From assembly GCA_019246575.1 (NCBI GenBank), contig JAFAQG010000027.1:1-6404 (forward strand): a stretch of 6,404 nucleotides of DNA, given 5' to 3'. The notes under the pieces were generated by a model. It did not search any database. It was not told the origin of the DNA and saw only the letters and a program-made list of their open reading frames with translations. How positions within the stretch are numbered: the stretch's first letter is position 1; every line of letters starts with the position of its first letter. This DNA is from Acidobacteriaceae bacterium (GTDB lineage: Bacteria > Acidobacteriota > Terriglobia > Bryobacterales > Bryobacteraceae). Position numbers and translations under genes: made by a program. Shown here piece by piece: positions 1 through 6,404 of this stretch.

Positions 1-1
1 G

Positions 2-385
2 GCCGTGCGGTGCCATCGAAACTGGCTGGATCCGAAAAACAGCGAGTATCTGACCAGCGAAGGCAAAACCCGTGAGAACGGCAATCAAACGCGCCCTCGC
101 TGGGTAGATCTTGCCGGTGTCATCGATAAAAAAGTCAGCGGAGTGACGGTGATGGACCATCCGGACAATTTCCGGTTTCCTCAGCCCGTGCGCCTGCATC
201 CGGTAAAGCCCTACTTCTGCTTTGCTCCCATGACTGTGGATTCGTTCAGCATTGTTCCGGGCACTCCGTTCCTGTCGCGGTATCGGTTCTACGTACATAT
301 GGGCAAACCAGATGCGGCAAAGATCGAAATGCTCTGGCGCGACTACGCTGAACCGCCGCGAGTCACTGCGAGGCTGGCAGCGTGA
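2..385 (+). CDS. DUF6807 (PmoA-like) family protein, C-terminal part
   Basis: The frame is open from the left edge, so the start lies upstream and only about the last 127 residues are visible. The GTG at position 5 is internal, not a start. Visible residues 33-36 (RWVD) and 47-60 (GVTVMDHPDNFRFP) match the family pattern 'RWVD..G...G..VFDHP.N.R.P'. They are followed by a 'PYFCFAPM' stretch and then a closing 'YRFYVHMG' strand with an acidic, Trp-containing tail. This is the usual C-terminal half of DUF6807 proteins, annotated in databases as 'PmoA family' although nothing links them firmly to methane oxidation. Their biochemical role is unknown; in Acidobacteriota and Planctomycetota they often lie near sugar-oxidoreductase and enolase-superfamily genes, as here. 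The stop codon overlaps the next gene's start. Family assignment is fairly secure; function is not assigned. Confidence 0.8.
   Translation, partial: AVRCHRNWLDPKNSEYLTSEGKTRENGNQTRPRWVDLAGVIDKKVSGVTVMDHPDNFRFPQPVRLHPVKPYFCFAPMTVDSFSIVPGTPFLSRYRFYVHMGKPDAAKIEMLWRDYAEPPRVTARLAA
370..385 (+). promoter_or_regulatory. Shine-Dalgarno and GTGA stop-start overlap (translational coupling)
   Basis: GAGG at 370-373 lies eight bases before a GTG start at 382. That GTG shares GTGA (382-385) with the TGA stop of the upstream gene. This arrangement supports the GTG as the start and suggests that ribosomes finishing the DUF6807 gene re-initiate on the enolase-superfamily gene, so the two are probably made together. 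Confidence 0.65.
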
Positions 386-1782
386 CGCGCCGGGAATTCA
401 TAGGCGGCGCTGCCGCACTCCTCACGATGCCGCTGGGAACCGATGCGAGAATTGAGGAAATCCGGACGGAGTTTAAAGACTTTTTATATCGCGCTCCTTA
501 CAAGTTCGGTGGCAGGGAGGTCGATCGCGTCACTCTGCTGAACGTTCATTGCCGCCTGCGAACCAGGGCAGGAAAGTCAGCCGAGGGCTTCGGCTCTATG
601 CCGATGGGTAACGTTTGGTCCTTTCCCGCGCCCGATATAGGCTACGACACCACTCTTGCGGCTATGAAGTCGATCGCTTTGAAAAGCGCGGAGCTGACGC
701 GCAGCTTCAGCGAGTACGCCCACCCGCTCGACGTGAACCGGGCGCTGCTGCCCGAGTACCTCCAAGCGTCAGCCGATGTTTCGCGCGAGATGAAACTGCC
801 GCAGCCGATTCCAAAGCTCTGCGTCCTAGTGACGACCAGTCCGATTGATGCGGCGATACATGACGCATTTGGAAAGCTGCATGGCCGGGATAGCTTTGCT
901 GTCTGTGGTAAGGAGTTCGTTCGCCATGACCTGGGATACTATTTGAACTCTGAATTTAACGGGGAGTACTTAGATCGATACATCCTGCCACGGCCCAGGC
1001 CACGCGTCCGCATGTACCATTCGGTAGGCGCATCCGATCCGCTGACGGCATCGGATGTCAAAAAACGGATCGATGATGGCCTGCCGGAAACACTGGAGGA
1101 ATGGATTCCCTACAGCGGAGTGACCGCTATTAAGATTAAGCTGAACGGCAATGATTTGGAATGGGATGTTAATCGCGTGGCGACCATCGATCAGGTCGCC
1201 GGACGGGCGCAGGCCCAACGGGGCTTGCGCGAGTGGCTCTATTCGCTTGACTTCAACGAGCGCTGCCCCAATGAGAGATACCTGCTTGATTTCGAGCGCC
1301 AGTTGAAAAGCCGGGCGGACATGGCTTTTGCGCGTGTGCAGTACATCGAGCAGCCCACGGCGCGTGACCTGGCCAAAGACCAGCAAAACACCATGTTCGA
1401 AGCGGCAAAGCTGAAGCCCGTGGTGATTGATGAATCGTTGACCGGCCTTGACACCTTGCTGCTGGCACGAGAGATGGGTTATACGGGAGTGGCGCTCAAA
1501 GCATGTAAGGGCCAATCCGAAACTCTCCTGCTGGCCGCCGCCGCACAGAAATACAAGATGTTCCGGTGCGTACAGGATTTGACTTGCCCGGGCGCGGCAC
1601 TGATCCATTCGGCGGCGATTGCGGCGCATGTTCCTAGGGTGTCGGCGCTGGAGGCCAACGCACGCGAATACGTGCCTGTCGCGAATAGCGGCTGGACGAA
1701 GCGGTTTCCCGGTATTTTCGACGTGAGAAACGGATTTCTGGATACCAGCGAGCTCAACCCTGTCGGCTTGGGCGCAGGCTGA
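382..1782 (+). CDS. Tat-signal mandelate racemase/muconate lactonizing enzyme family protein (enolase superfamily)
   Basis: This 466-residue protein is predicted to belong to the enolase superfamily, whose members abstract a proton next to a carboxylate, using Mg2+, to racemise, epimerise, cycloisomerise or dehydrate acids. Candidate catalytic residues appear in the expected order on the C-terminal barrel: K251-x-K253 (strand 2), D290 with N292 (strand 3 metal ligand), E323 in IEQP (strand 4), D350 in IDES (strand 5) and K373 in LKACKG (strand 6). The K-x-K plus strand-6 Lys pattern resembles the muconate lactonizing/dipeptide epimerase side rather than mandelate racemase, which has a His-Asp dyad. 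The N-terminus carries a twin-arginine-like motif (TRREFIGG, R3-R4) and a short hydrophobic stretch, suggesting export, but no clear AxA cleavage site follows. It is longer than the usual 350-400 residues, partly from the leader and from loops around 195-240. The GTG start is set by the Shine-Dalgarno sequence and the Tat motif. Substrate unknown. Confidence 0.82.
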   Translation: MTRREFIGGAAALLTMPLGTDARIEEIRTEFKDFLYRAPYKFGGREVDRVTLLNVHCRLRTRAGKSAEGFGSMPMGNVWSFPAPDIGYDTTLAAMKSIALKSAELTRSFSEYAHPLDVNRALLPEYLQASADVSREMKLPQPIPKLCVLVTTSPIDAAIHDAFGKLHGRDSFAVCGKEFVRHDLGYYLNSEFNGEYLDRYILPRPRPRVRMYHSVGASDPLTASDVKKRIDDGLPETLEEWIPYSGVTAIKIKLNGNDLEWDVNRVATIDQVAGRAQAQRGLREWLYSLDFNERCPNERYLLDFERQLKSRADMAFARVQYIEQPTARDLAKDQQNTMFEAAKLKPVVIDESLTGLDTLLLAREMGYTGVALKACKGQSETLLLAAAAQKYKMFRCVQDLTCPGAALIHSAAIAAHVPRVSALEANAREYVPVANSGWTKRFPGIFDVRNGFLDTSELNPVGLGAG

Positions 1783-1862
1783 AGAAATTAACAGATTCAG
1801 TAAGCAGCTATCGAGGAGTGGAACTACGTTTGTCTTCCGCTCTCGCCGAAATGGTTCCGGTC

Positions 1863-1888
1863 ACAGGGCATCCTCATGCCTCTGTTTT
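1863..1888 (+). terminator. Candidate Rho-independent terminator
   Basis: CAGGGCAT (1864-1871) can pair with ATGCC-T-CTG (1876-1884) around a CCTC loop (1872-1875), leaving T1881 bulged. A1863-T1885 can extend the stem. The hairpin is followed by TTTT (1885-1888). It lies 80 bases beyond the enolase-superfamily stop and before the next promoter, the right place for a terminator. The bulge and short T run make it a moderate candidate only. Confidence 0.4.
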
Positions 1889-1943
1889 CCTCCCCGTTCA
1901 CTCATACCAACACTGCCAAGCTTACTGTTTGCTCCGTAGTCTC

Positions 1944-1973
1944 TTGACACAAAATCAGGTTTGGTCTTAACCT
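1944..1973 (+). promoter_or_regulatory. Candidate sigma70-type promoter for the receptor gene
   Basis: A perfect -35 hexamer TTGACA is at 1944-1949. With an 18-base spacer, TAACCT at 1968-1973 keeps the important first, second and last bases of the -10 box (TA...T). Transcription would begin near 1980, giving a leader of about 25 bases before the GTG at 2006. The -35 is strong and the -10 is weak. Confidence 0.4.
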
Positions 1974-1995
1974 TGGAAACGTTTACGAAGTCCCT

Positions 1996-2008
1996 GGGAG
2001 GTGTTGTG
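1996..2008 (+). promoter_or_regulatory. Ribosome binding site that sets the receptor start
   Basis: GGGAGG at 1996-2001 lies four bases before GTG at 2006. This favours 2006 over the upstream in-frame TTG at 1961, which would add 15 polar residues in front of the signal peptide and would fall upstream of the predicted transcription start. Confidence 0.6.
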
Positions 2009-5000
2009 ACCTGGTCGTCTATTCGGTTTGTTGTTTTGCTTTTCCTTGTATGCACATGCGCCGTTCGCGCCCAGATCTCGAATGCAACACTGGAAGGCAT
2101 CGTGACGGATGCCTCCGGCGGCGTCGTTTCCGGGGCTACCGTGACGGCCATAAATTTGGGCACTCAGGTAACGCGCGCCGTTGTCACGGGCAGTAACGGC
2201 GAATACACCATACCCGACCTGCCGATTGCGCATTACTCCATCACGGTCACTTCAGCCGGTTTTAAAACTTACAACGTTCCAGACGTTGAGCTTCAGGTCG
2301 CCCAGCGTGTCACGGTCAATGCCACCCTGCAAGTCGGTGATGTCCAGCAGCAGGTAACCGTCGGAGCCGTTGCGCCAATCATCGAAACATCTCAATCTTC
2401 CGTAGGACAGGTTGTGAACCCCACAACAGTCGAGCGCATGCCGCTGAACGGGCGGAGTTTCTGGCAGCTGACAAGCCTGACGCCTGGCGTAACGTACACT
2501 CCTGGCGGCCAGGGTACGCGAACCGGCGGCAGTTCGATTCGATCCTCGTCCGTAAACGTCACGATTAACGGCACTGCTCCCAATCAAACCGGATGGTTCC
2601 TCGACGGCGCATTTATCACCGAAATGCAAACCGGTGGCACTCTCATCCAGCCGAACGTGGATGCCCTGCAGGAATTCAAAGTCGAAAGCTCCAATATGTC
2701 GGCGGAATATGGACACACGCCAAATGTCGTCAATGTCTCATCCAAAAGCGGAACGAACGGATTTCACGGTACCGGGTTCGAATTTATCCGCAACTCCGTT
2801 TTTGATGCCAAAAACTTTTTTTATGTGCCCCCGGTCGGCTCCAATCAAGGCATCGAGCCCCTGCGCCGCAATCAGTACGGCTTCGCAGTCGGCGGCCCGA
2901 TTCGCCGCGACAAGGTATTCTTCTTTGGAGATTTCGAAAAAACCGGGCTTCTGCAAGGCGTCGATTTCAATAATGTCGTGCCAAGCTTGGTGCAGCGCGG
3001 AGGAAACTTCAGTCAGCTCTCCAAAAGGCTTCTGAATCCGGCAAATCGTTATCAGCCCTATGCAGGCAATGTGATTCCGGTTAGTTCCTTTTCACCCCAA
3101 GCCTTATACTTCCTGCAATACATGCCGACTCCGAATACCACTCAAGGTTCGGCCAGTTACTCGGCACTCACAAACAATCTGCTGCAAAATCAGATGCGGG
3201 GAGATGGACGGGTTGATGCGCAAATTTCCATCGCAACTCAGTTGACAGGACGTTATTCCATCAACAACAATGACGAAAACGACCCTAACCCCTACTTAAC
3301 AATGGGATCTTTTCCGCTTCATAGCCGCGCCCAAAATGCGACTATTTCACTAACCCACATCTTTAGCCCAAAACTGCTGAACGAAGCGAGGGTCTCTTAT
3401 TACCGCAGCTATTTCTACTTCGGCGGTACGTTGCAGGGCACGAACTTCAACCAGCTTGCCGGCGTGCAGGGTTTTGACGACACTACTCCCGTTTACAGCT
3501 TTCCTCAAGTTACCTTGACCGGCTATTCGAATTTCACCGGCTCGCCTTCGGATCAGCGGCCCAAGCAGAACCGGATTCGCAACCTGCAATATGCCGATAA
3601 CGTGAGCTACACCGTCGGTGGCCATAGCATCAAACTCGGCGCCGAATTGCTTCATCAGACTGCTGCTTTCATTAACGGCTCAAGCTCGGTTGGCACATTT
3701 AACTTTGTCGGAACCTATACAGGCGATGCCTTTGCCGATTTCCTCCTGGGGTATCCCGATAACGTTACCCGCGATTACTTTAAGCAACTGAATGGAGATT
3801 ATCAGAGCTTTTGGGGCTTTTATGTGCAGGACAACTTCCGGGTCACGCCGAACTTCACATGGGACCTCGGTGTCCGGCTTGACTTGAACGGATTTTACAA
3901 CGGCATTCGCGGACAGAAAAGCGCTTTTGATCTGACCAACGGAAAGCTGATTATTCCTTCTTCCATTGATCCGAACGTACAACCGCTGACACCAACGCTG
4001 CTGAACCTTTTTAGCGATCGTTTCTCATACACCAAGAGCTTGGGCCTGCCGGACTCGATTCAACCGGTACAAAAGAATTGGGCTCCTCGCGTCGGTTTTG
4101 CATGGACTCCCTTGGGAGGAACCAAATTTGCCATTCGTAGCGGCTTTGGAATCTTTTATGGGTTCCCCGACAGCAATACCATTAACAACACAGTGGCCAC
4201 AGTTCCCTTTGTGGCAGCCACTACCGTGACGAATGACCGTCCGCCTCGCGCTCCTACAAGAACTTGGGGTAACTATTTCCTGGGCCAGCCGAATGTGACG
4301 GCCAACACAAGCAGCGCGGTCTGCTCGTTCGGGTATGTCGCGCTTTCCTGTGCAACCCCGAACGTAAACTCGGGCGCCATCGTCTTTCGCAGTCAGGCCA
4401 TCAGCGAATGGAACTTTGCCGTCCAGCGGCAGCTTACCGCATCCACTTCGATTGATGTTGCCTATGTAGGTAACAAAACAACTCACCTCAACCAGAGTTG
4501 GAGCATCAATGACCCGGTTCCTGGCCCTGGTCAGATCCAGGCGCGGCGTCCGTACGCACAGTGGGGCACCATCAGCTATCCCGTATTTTCGGAAAATGCC
4601 AACTATAACGCCCTCCAGATCAAGTATGAATCGCGCAGCTGGCACGGTCTGAATACATTGGTTTCTTACGCCTGGTCTAAGTGCATCGATTCCGGCAGTC
4701 TGCAAGGCGGCACGACACTTCTGCTCTTGAGGGCAAATCGAGGGCCATGTGATTACGACTTGCCGCAGACTTTTACCGGCAGTTTTGATTACGTGCTGCC
4801 GTTGGGACGCGGCAAACAGTTTCTCAGCGGTGCGAACCGCTTCATAAACGAACTCGTGGGCGGTTGGGAGGCGACGGGGATCGTTACCCTGCGGTCCGGT
4901 ATCCCGTTTACGCCCATAGTGAATGGAGATATTGCGAATACCGGAGTCAGCAATCAGCGGCCACAAGTGATCGGCAGTCCCGTTTACGTAGAGCAGCCGT

Positions 5001-5290
5001 CCTGCTGGTTTTACGTTGCGGCTAATTCGGCCTGTACCGCTCTTGCTCCGCAGGGCGTCAGTGCGTTTGCCACGCCGGCCACGTACACATACGGAAACGG
5101 GGGTAGGAACATACTGCGCGCTGATAGTATCAAGCAGGTTGATTTCAGTTTGTTGAAAACATTCCCGTTCGATGAGGTAAGACGGCTTCAACTGAGGGCT
5201 GAAGTGTTCAATATCCTGAATCATCCAACATTCTCAGCTCCTTCGCCGCTATTAACAGTTCGTCGGGCGGGCAGGTCAGATCCACCCTGA
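2006..5290 (+). CDS. TonB-dependent receptor with carboxypeptidase-regulatory-like N-terminal domain (Oar-like), C-terminus frameshifted
   Basis: This is a predicted outer-membrane beta-barrel receptor that would import a bulky nutrient using TonB energy. From the GTG at 2006 it has 1094 residues. A Sec signal peptide occupies 1-22 (hydrophobic 8-20, cleavage after VRA). A carboxypeptidase-regulatory-like beta-sandwich follows at about 27-112, opening with a 'LEGIVTDASGGVVSGATV' strand. The plug is at about 127-260, with 'MPLNGRSF', 'FLDGAFITE' and a 'SGTNGFHGTGFEF' stretch. The rest is barrel, with typical 'YVQDNFRVTPNFTWDLGVR' and 'LQLRAEVFNILNHPTF' strands. I see no clear TonB box, which is usual for this subgroup. 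Six cysteines in the mature part form three close pairs. After about residue 1077 the frame is lost: the last residues as read (ending RRAGRSDPP) do not resemble a barrel strand, while another frame restores one to 5334. Either the gene is damaged or a base is missing from the sequence. The substrate is unknown; neighbours suggest a carbohydrate or sugar acid. Confidence 0.9.
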   Translation: MTWSSIRFVVLLFLVCTCAVRAQISNATLEGIVTDASGGVVSGATVTAINLGTQVTRAVVTGSNGEYTIPDLPIAHYSITVTSAGFKTYNVPDVELQVAQRVTVNATLQVGDVQQQVTVGAVAPIIETSQSSVGQVVNPTTVERMPLNGRSFWQLTSLTPGVTYTPGGQGTRTGGSSIRSSSVNVTINGTAPNQTGWFLDGAFITEMQTGGTLIQPNVDALQEFKVESSNMSAEYGHTPNVVNVSSKSGTNGFHGTGFEFIRNSVFDAKNFFYVPPVGSNQGIEPLRRNQYGFAVGGPIRRDKVFFFGDFEKTGLLQGVDFNNVVPSLVQRGGNFSQLSKRLLNPANRYQPYAGNVIPVSSFSPQALYFLQYMPTPNTTQGSASYSALTNNLLQNQMRGDGRVDAQISIATQLTGRYSINNNDENDPNPYLTMGSFPLHSRAQNATISLTHIFSPKLLNEARVSYYRSYFYFGGTLQGTNFNQLAGVQGFDDTTPVYSFPQVTLTGYSNFTGSPSDQRPKQNRIRNLQYADNVSYTVGGHSIKLGAELLHQTAAFINGSSSVGTFNFVGTYTGDAFADFLLGYPDNVTRDYFKQLNGDYQSFWGFYVQDNFRVTPNFTWDLGVRLDLNGFYNGIRGQKSAFDLTNGKLIIPSSIDPNVQPLTPTLLNLFSDRFSYTKSLGLPDSIQPVQKNWAPRVGFAWTPLGGTKFAIRSGFGIFYGFPDSNTINNTVATVPFVAATTVTNDRPPRAPTRTWGNYFLGQPNVTANTSSAVCSFGYVALSCATPNVNSGAIVFRSQAISEWNFAVQRQLTASTSIDVAYVGNKTTHLNQSWSINDPVPGPGQIQARRPYAQWGTISYPVFSENANYNALQIKYESRSWHGLNTLVSYAWSKCIDSGSLQGGTTLLLLRANRGPCDYDLPQTFTGSFDYVLPLGRGKQFLSGANRFINELVGGWEATGIVTLRSGIPFTPIVNGDIANTGVSNQRPQVIGSPVYVEQPSCWFYVAANSACTALAPQGVSAFATPATYTYGNGGRNILRADSIKQVDFSLLKTFPFDEVRRLQLRAEVFNILNHPTFSAPSPLLTVRRAGRSDPP

Positions 5291-5334
5291 ATGCTGCTCG
5301 TATTATTCAGCTTGGCGTAAAATTTATGTTCTGA
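5251..5334 (+). pseudogene. Displaced C-terminal strand of the TonB-dependent receptor (frameshifted tail)
   Basis: Reading from ATT at 5251, in a different frame from the receptor ORF, gives 27 residues that begin INSSSGGQVRSTLNAARIIQ and close with LGVKFMF and a TGA at 5332-5334. This is the standard last strand of acidobacterial TonB-dependent receptors: 'FG.I.STLNAARIIQLGLKF.F', with the terminal Phe used by the BAM complex for barrel insertion. One missing base between about 5237 and 5250 would reconnect it to the upstream frame, giving a protein of about 1109 residues. Confidence 0.8.
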
Positions 5335-5363
5335 TCTTTATACCTGATGGAGCCACTCGCCGC
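5335..5363. other. Short spacer to the oxidoreductase gene
   Basis: Only 29 bases separate the restored receptor stop from the next ATG. No hairpin or promoter is evident. GGAG at 5349-5352 is a weak ribosome binding site, 11 bases from ATG 5364. The close spacing suggests that the receptor and oxidoreductase are co-transcribed. Confidence 0.5.
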
Positions 5364-6404
5364 ATGTTGAACAGAAGAATGTTTCTTGTTTCCGGTGCCG
5401 GAGCCTATGCTCTCAGTGCCGCACCCAGTGACACGGTAGGGCTTGGCGTGATTGGCACCGGCGGCCGAGGTGCCTTTGTGATGGCTGCTTTTGGGCGTAA
5501 CCGGACGGTTCGGGTCGTTGCCGTTTGCGATGTTTATGAACCCAATCTGGAGCGTGCGGTTTCGGATGCCTCGGCGAACAGCCAACGCAAGCCCCACGCT
5601 TATCGCCGTTATGCGGATCTGCTGAACGACAAGGGCGTCGATGCGGTTCTCATTGCCACTCCCGAGCACTGGCATCATCGAATGGTTCTCGACGCACTGG
5701 CTTCCGGCAAAGACGTTTATATTGAAAAGCCGCTCTGCCATACGCCGGAACAGGGGGCTGAACTGGTTGCCGCGGAGCGTGCATCGAAGCAGATTGTTCA
5801 ATGTGGCATGCAGCGCCGCAGTTATGATCTATTTCTTGATGCAAAAAAAATCACGAATGATCCTGCCAACCTCGGCAAGGTGCGAATGGTTCGGTCGTGG
5901 TGGCTGAATAATTATCTCGGGACCGAGCGGATCACAAAGCTGGACGGGAAGCTGGACTGGGATCAATGGCAGGGGCCCGCACCGCGCAGGCCGTTTGACC
6001 CGGACCGCTTTCGCAACTGGCGCTTTTACAGCGACTACGCAGGCGGCATTGTTGCCGACCAGGGCGCCCACGTTTTTGACGGTATTCATATGTTAATGGG
6101 TTCCGGCCCGCCACTCACGGTGAATGCTTCCGCCGGAAAGCCGCATCGGCCTGAGTTCGATACACCCGAGTCCGTCACCGTTGCCGCCCGTTACGCTGAA
6201 GATTACATAGCAGTCTTCACGATCAATTACGCCGCCATGAAATACAAGCCGCAGAACGATCAACTGAATCAGTTTGACGGCGACAATGCCCGTTTGGACA
6301 TAGGACGCGAAAGCATGAGTGTGTACCCGCAGGGCTCTGACGATCAACCCTCAATCACGCGTAAGTCGGAGCGGGGTTTCTCTTACGCAACGGGCCTGCA
6401 TGTC
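5364..6404 (+). CDS. Tat-signal Gfo/Idh/MocA family oxidoreductase, 3' truncated by the window
   Basis: The frame runs from ATG 5364 to the right edge without a stop (347 residues visible; these proteins are usually 400-450). The family comprises NAD(P)-dependent oxidoreductases acting mostly on sugars, inositols and their derivatives. The N-terminus is a good twin-arginine leader (NRRMFLVSGAG, R4-R5, then a hydrophobic Ala-rich stretch to about 20), so export to the periplasm is likely, as in Zymomonas glucose-fructose oxidoreductase. A Rossmann fold starts at 25, with the nucleotide-binding loop G31-T-G-G-R-G36. ATPEHWHH lies at 98-105 and the EKP motif at 121-123, where K122 is the expected catalytic lysine. 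In the C-terminal domain GGIVADQGAHVFD (227-239) supplies D232 and H236, matching the Asp-x3-His of inositol dehydrogenase. All expected catalytic residues are present. It follows the receptor by 29 bases, so they probably form one operon. Substrate and reaction direction are not evident. Confidence 0.9.
   Translation, partial: MLNRRMFLVSGAGAYALSAAPSDTVGLGVIGTGGRGAFVMAAFGRNRTVRVVAVCDVYEPNLERAVSDASANSQRKPHAYRRYADLLNDKGVDAVLIATPEHWHHRMVLDALASGKDVYIEKPLCHTPEQGAELVAAERASKQIVQCGMQRRSYDLFLDAKKITNDPANLGKVRMVRSWWLNNYLGTERITKLDGKLDWDQWQGPAPRRPFDPDRFRNWRFYSDYAGGIVADQGAHVFDGIHMLMGSGPPLTVNASAGKPHRPEFDTPESVTVAARYAEDYIAVFTINYAAMKYKPQNDQLNQFDGDNARLDIGRESMSVYPQGSDDQPSITRKSERGFSYATGLHV

Larger units (their letters stand above)
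1783..2005. other. Intergenic region between two transcription units
   Basis: This 223-base stretch has no convincing gene on either strand. It contains a candidate terminator (1864-1888) and a candidate promoter (1944-1973), and it ends in the receptor's ribosome binding site. It therefore appears to separate the DUF6807/enolase pair from the receptor/oxidoreductase pair. An open frame on the minus strand across it (1861-2163) mostly overlaps the receptor start and shows no domain, so I do not call it. Confidence 0.6.

Noticed and set aside
970..1629. A 219-residue minus-strand open frame inside the enolase-superfamily gene
   Set aside because: It is antisense to the catalytic barrel with its conserved motifs, and its translation shows no family features.
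1798..1927. Inverted repeat CAGTAAGC (1798-1805) and GCTTACTG (1920-1927)
   Set aside because: The arms are only eight bases long, 114 bases apart, and do not extend on either side. This is plausible by chance.
1961..2005. Upstream TTG start for the receptor
   Set aside because: It would place 15 residues before an otherwise well-formed signal peptide, lacks a good ribosome binding site and precedes the likely transcription start. GTG at 2006 fits better.
2051..2074. Possible lipoprotein signal because of cysteines at residues 16 and 18 of the receptor leader
   Set aside because: Neither cysteine has a proper lipobox before it, and a normal signal-peptidase I site (VRA then Q) follows directly.
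4025..5224. A 399-residue open frame on the minus strand inside the receptor gene
   Set aside because: It lies wholly antisense to a well-supported barrel-encoding region, shows no recognisable domain and has no ribosome binding site that I could see. It is a codon-composition shadow.
5641..5907. An 88-residue plus-strand open frame within the oxidoreductase gene
   Set aside because: It lies out of frame inside the conserved Gfo/Idh/MocA coding region and has no features of its own.

Overview
The window looks like chromosomal DNA from an acidobacterium, most likely of the Bryobacterales/Solibacter type. That placement is inferred from style and was not searched. The main clue is a very large TonB-dependent receptor that begins with a carboxypeptidase-regulatory-like domain and then a plug with the Acidobacteria-type wording 'MPLNGR'. 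It sits beside Tat-signal enolase-superfamily and Gfo/Idh/MocA-family genes, a mix common in Acidobacteriota and Planctomycetota. All four genes are on the + strand and coding density is high.

Layout: (1) 2-385 is the C-terminal end of a DUF6807 ('PmoA-like') protein that begins before the window. (2) 382-1782 is a Tat-signal mandelate racemase/muconate lactonizing enzyme-type member of the enolase superfamily. It overlaps gene 1 by four bases (GTGA), so the two are probably translationally coupled. (3) 1783-2005 is a non-coding gap holding a candidate terminator hairpin and a candidate sigma70-type promoter. (4) 2006-5290 is the TonB-dependent receptor. Its reading frame breaks near 5237-5250, and the true C-terminal strand, ending in Phe, continues in another frame to a stop at 5334. 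(5) 5364-6404 is a Tat-signal Gfo/Idh/MocA-type NAD(P)-dependent oxidoreductase, open at the right edge.

The likely theme is uptake and processing of a sugar, sugar acid or related plant- or polysaccharide-derived compound. The receptor would import it across the outer membrane, the oxidoreductase would oxidise or reduce a sugar-like substrate, and the enolase-superfamily enzyme would dehydrate or epimerise an acid. This is inferred from family membership and neighbourhood; the sequence does not reveal a substrate. I see no RNA gene, CRISPR array, insertion sequence or phage gene. No clearly new system is visible. The most noteworthy items are the displaced C-terminus of the receptor, its six paired cysteines, and two predicted Tat-exported members of usually cytoplasmic enzyme families.
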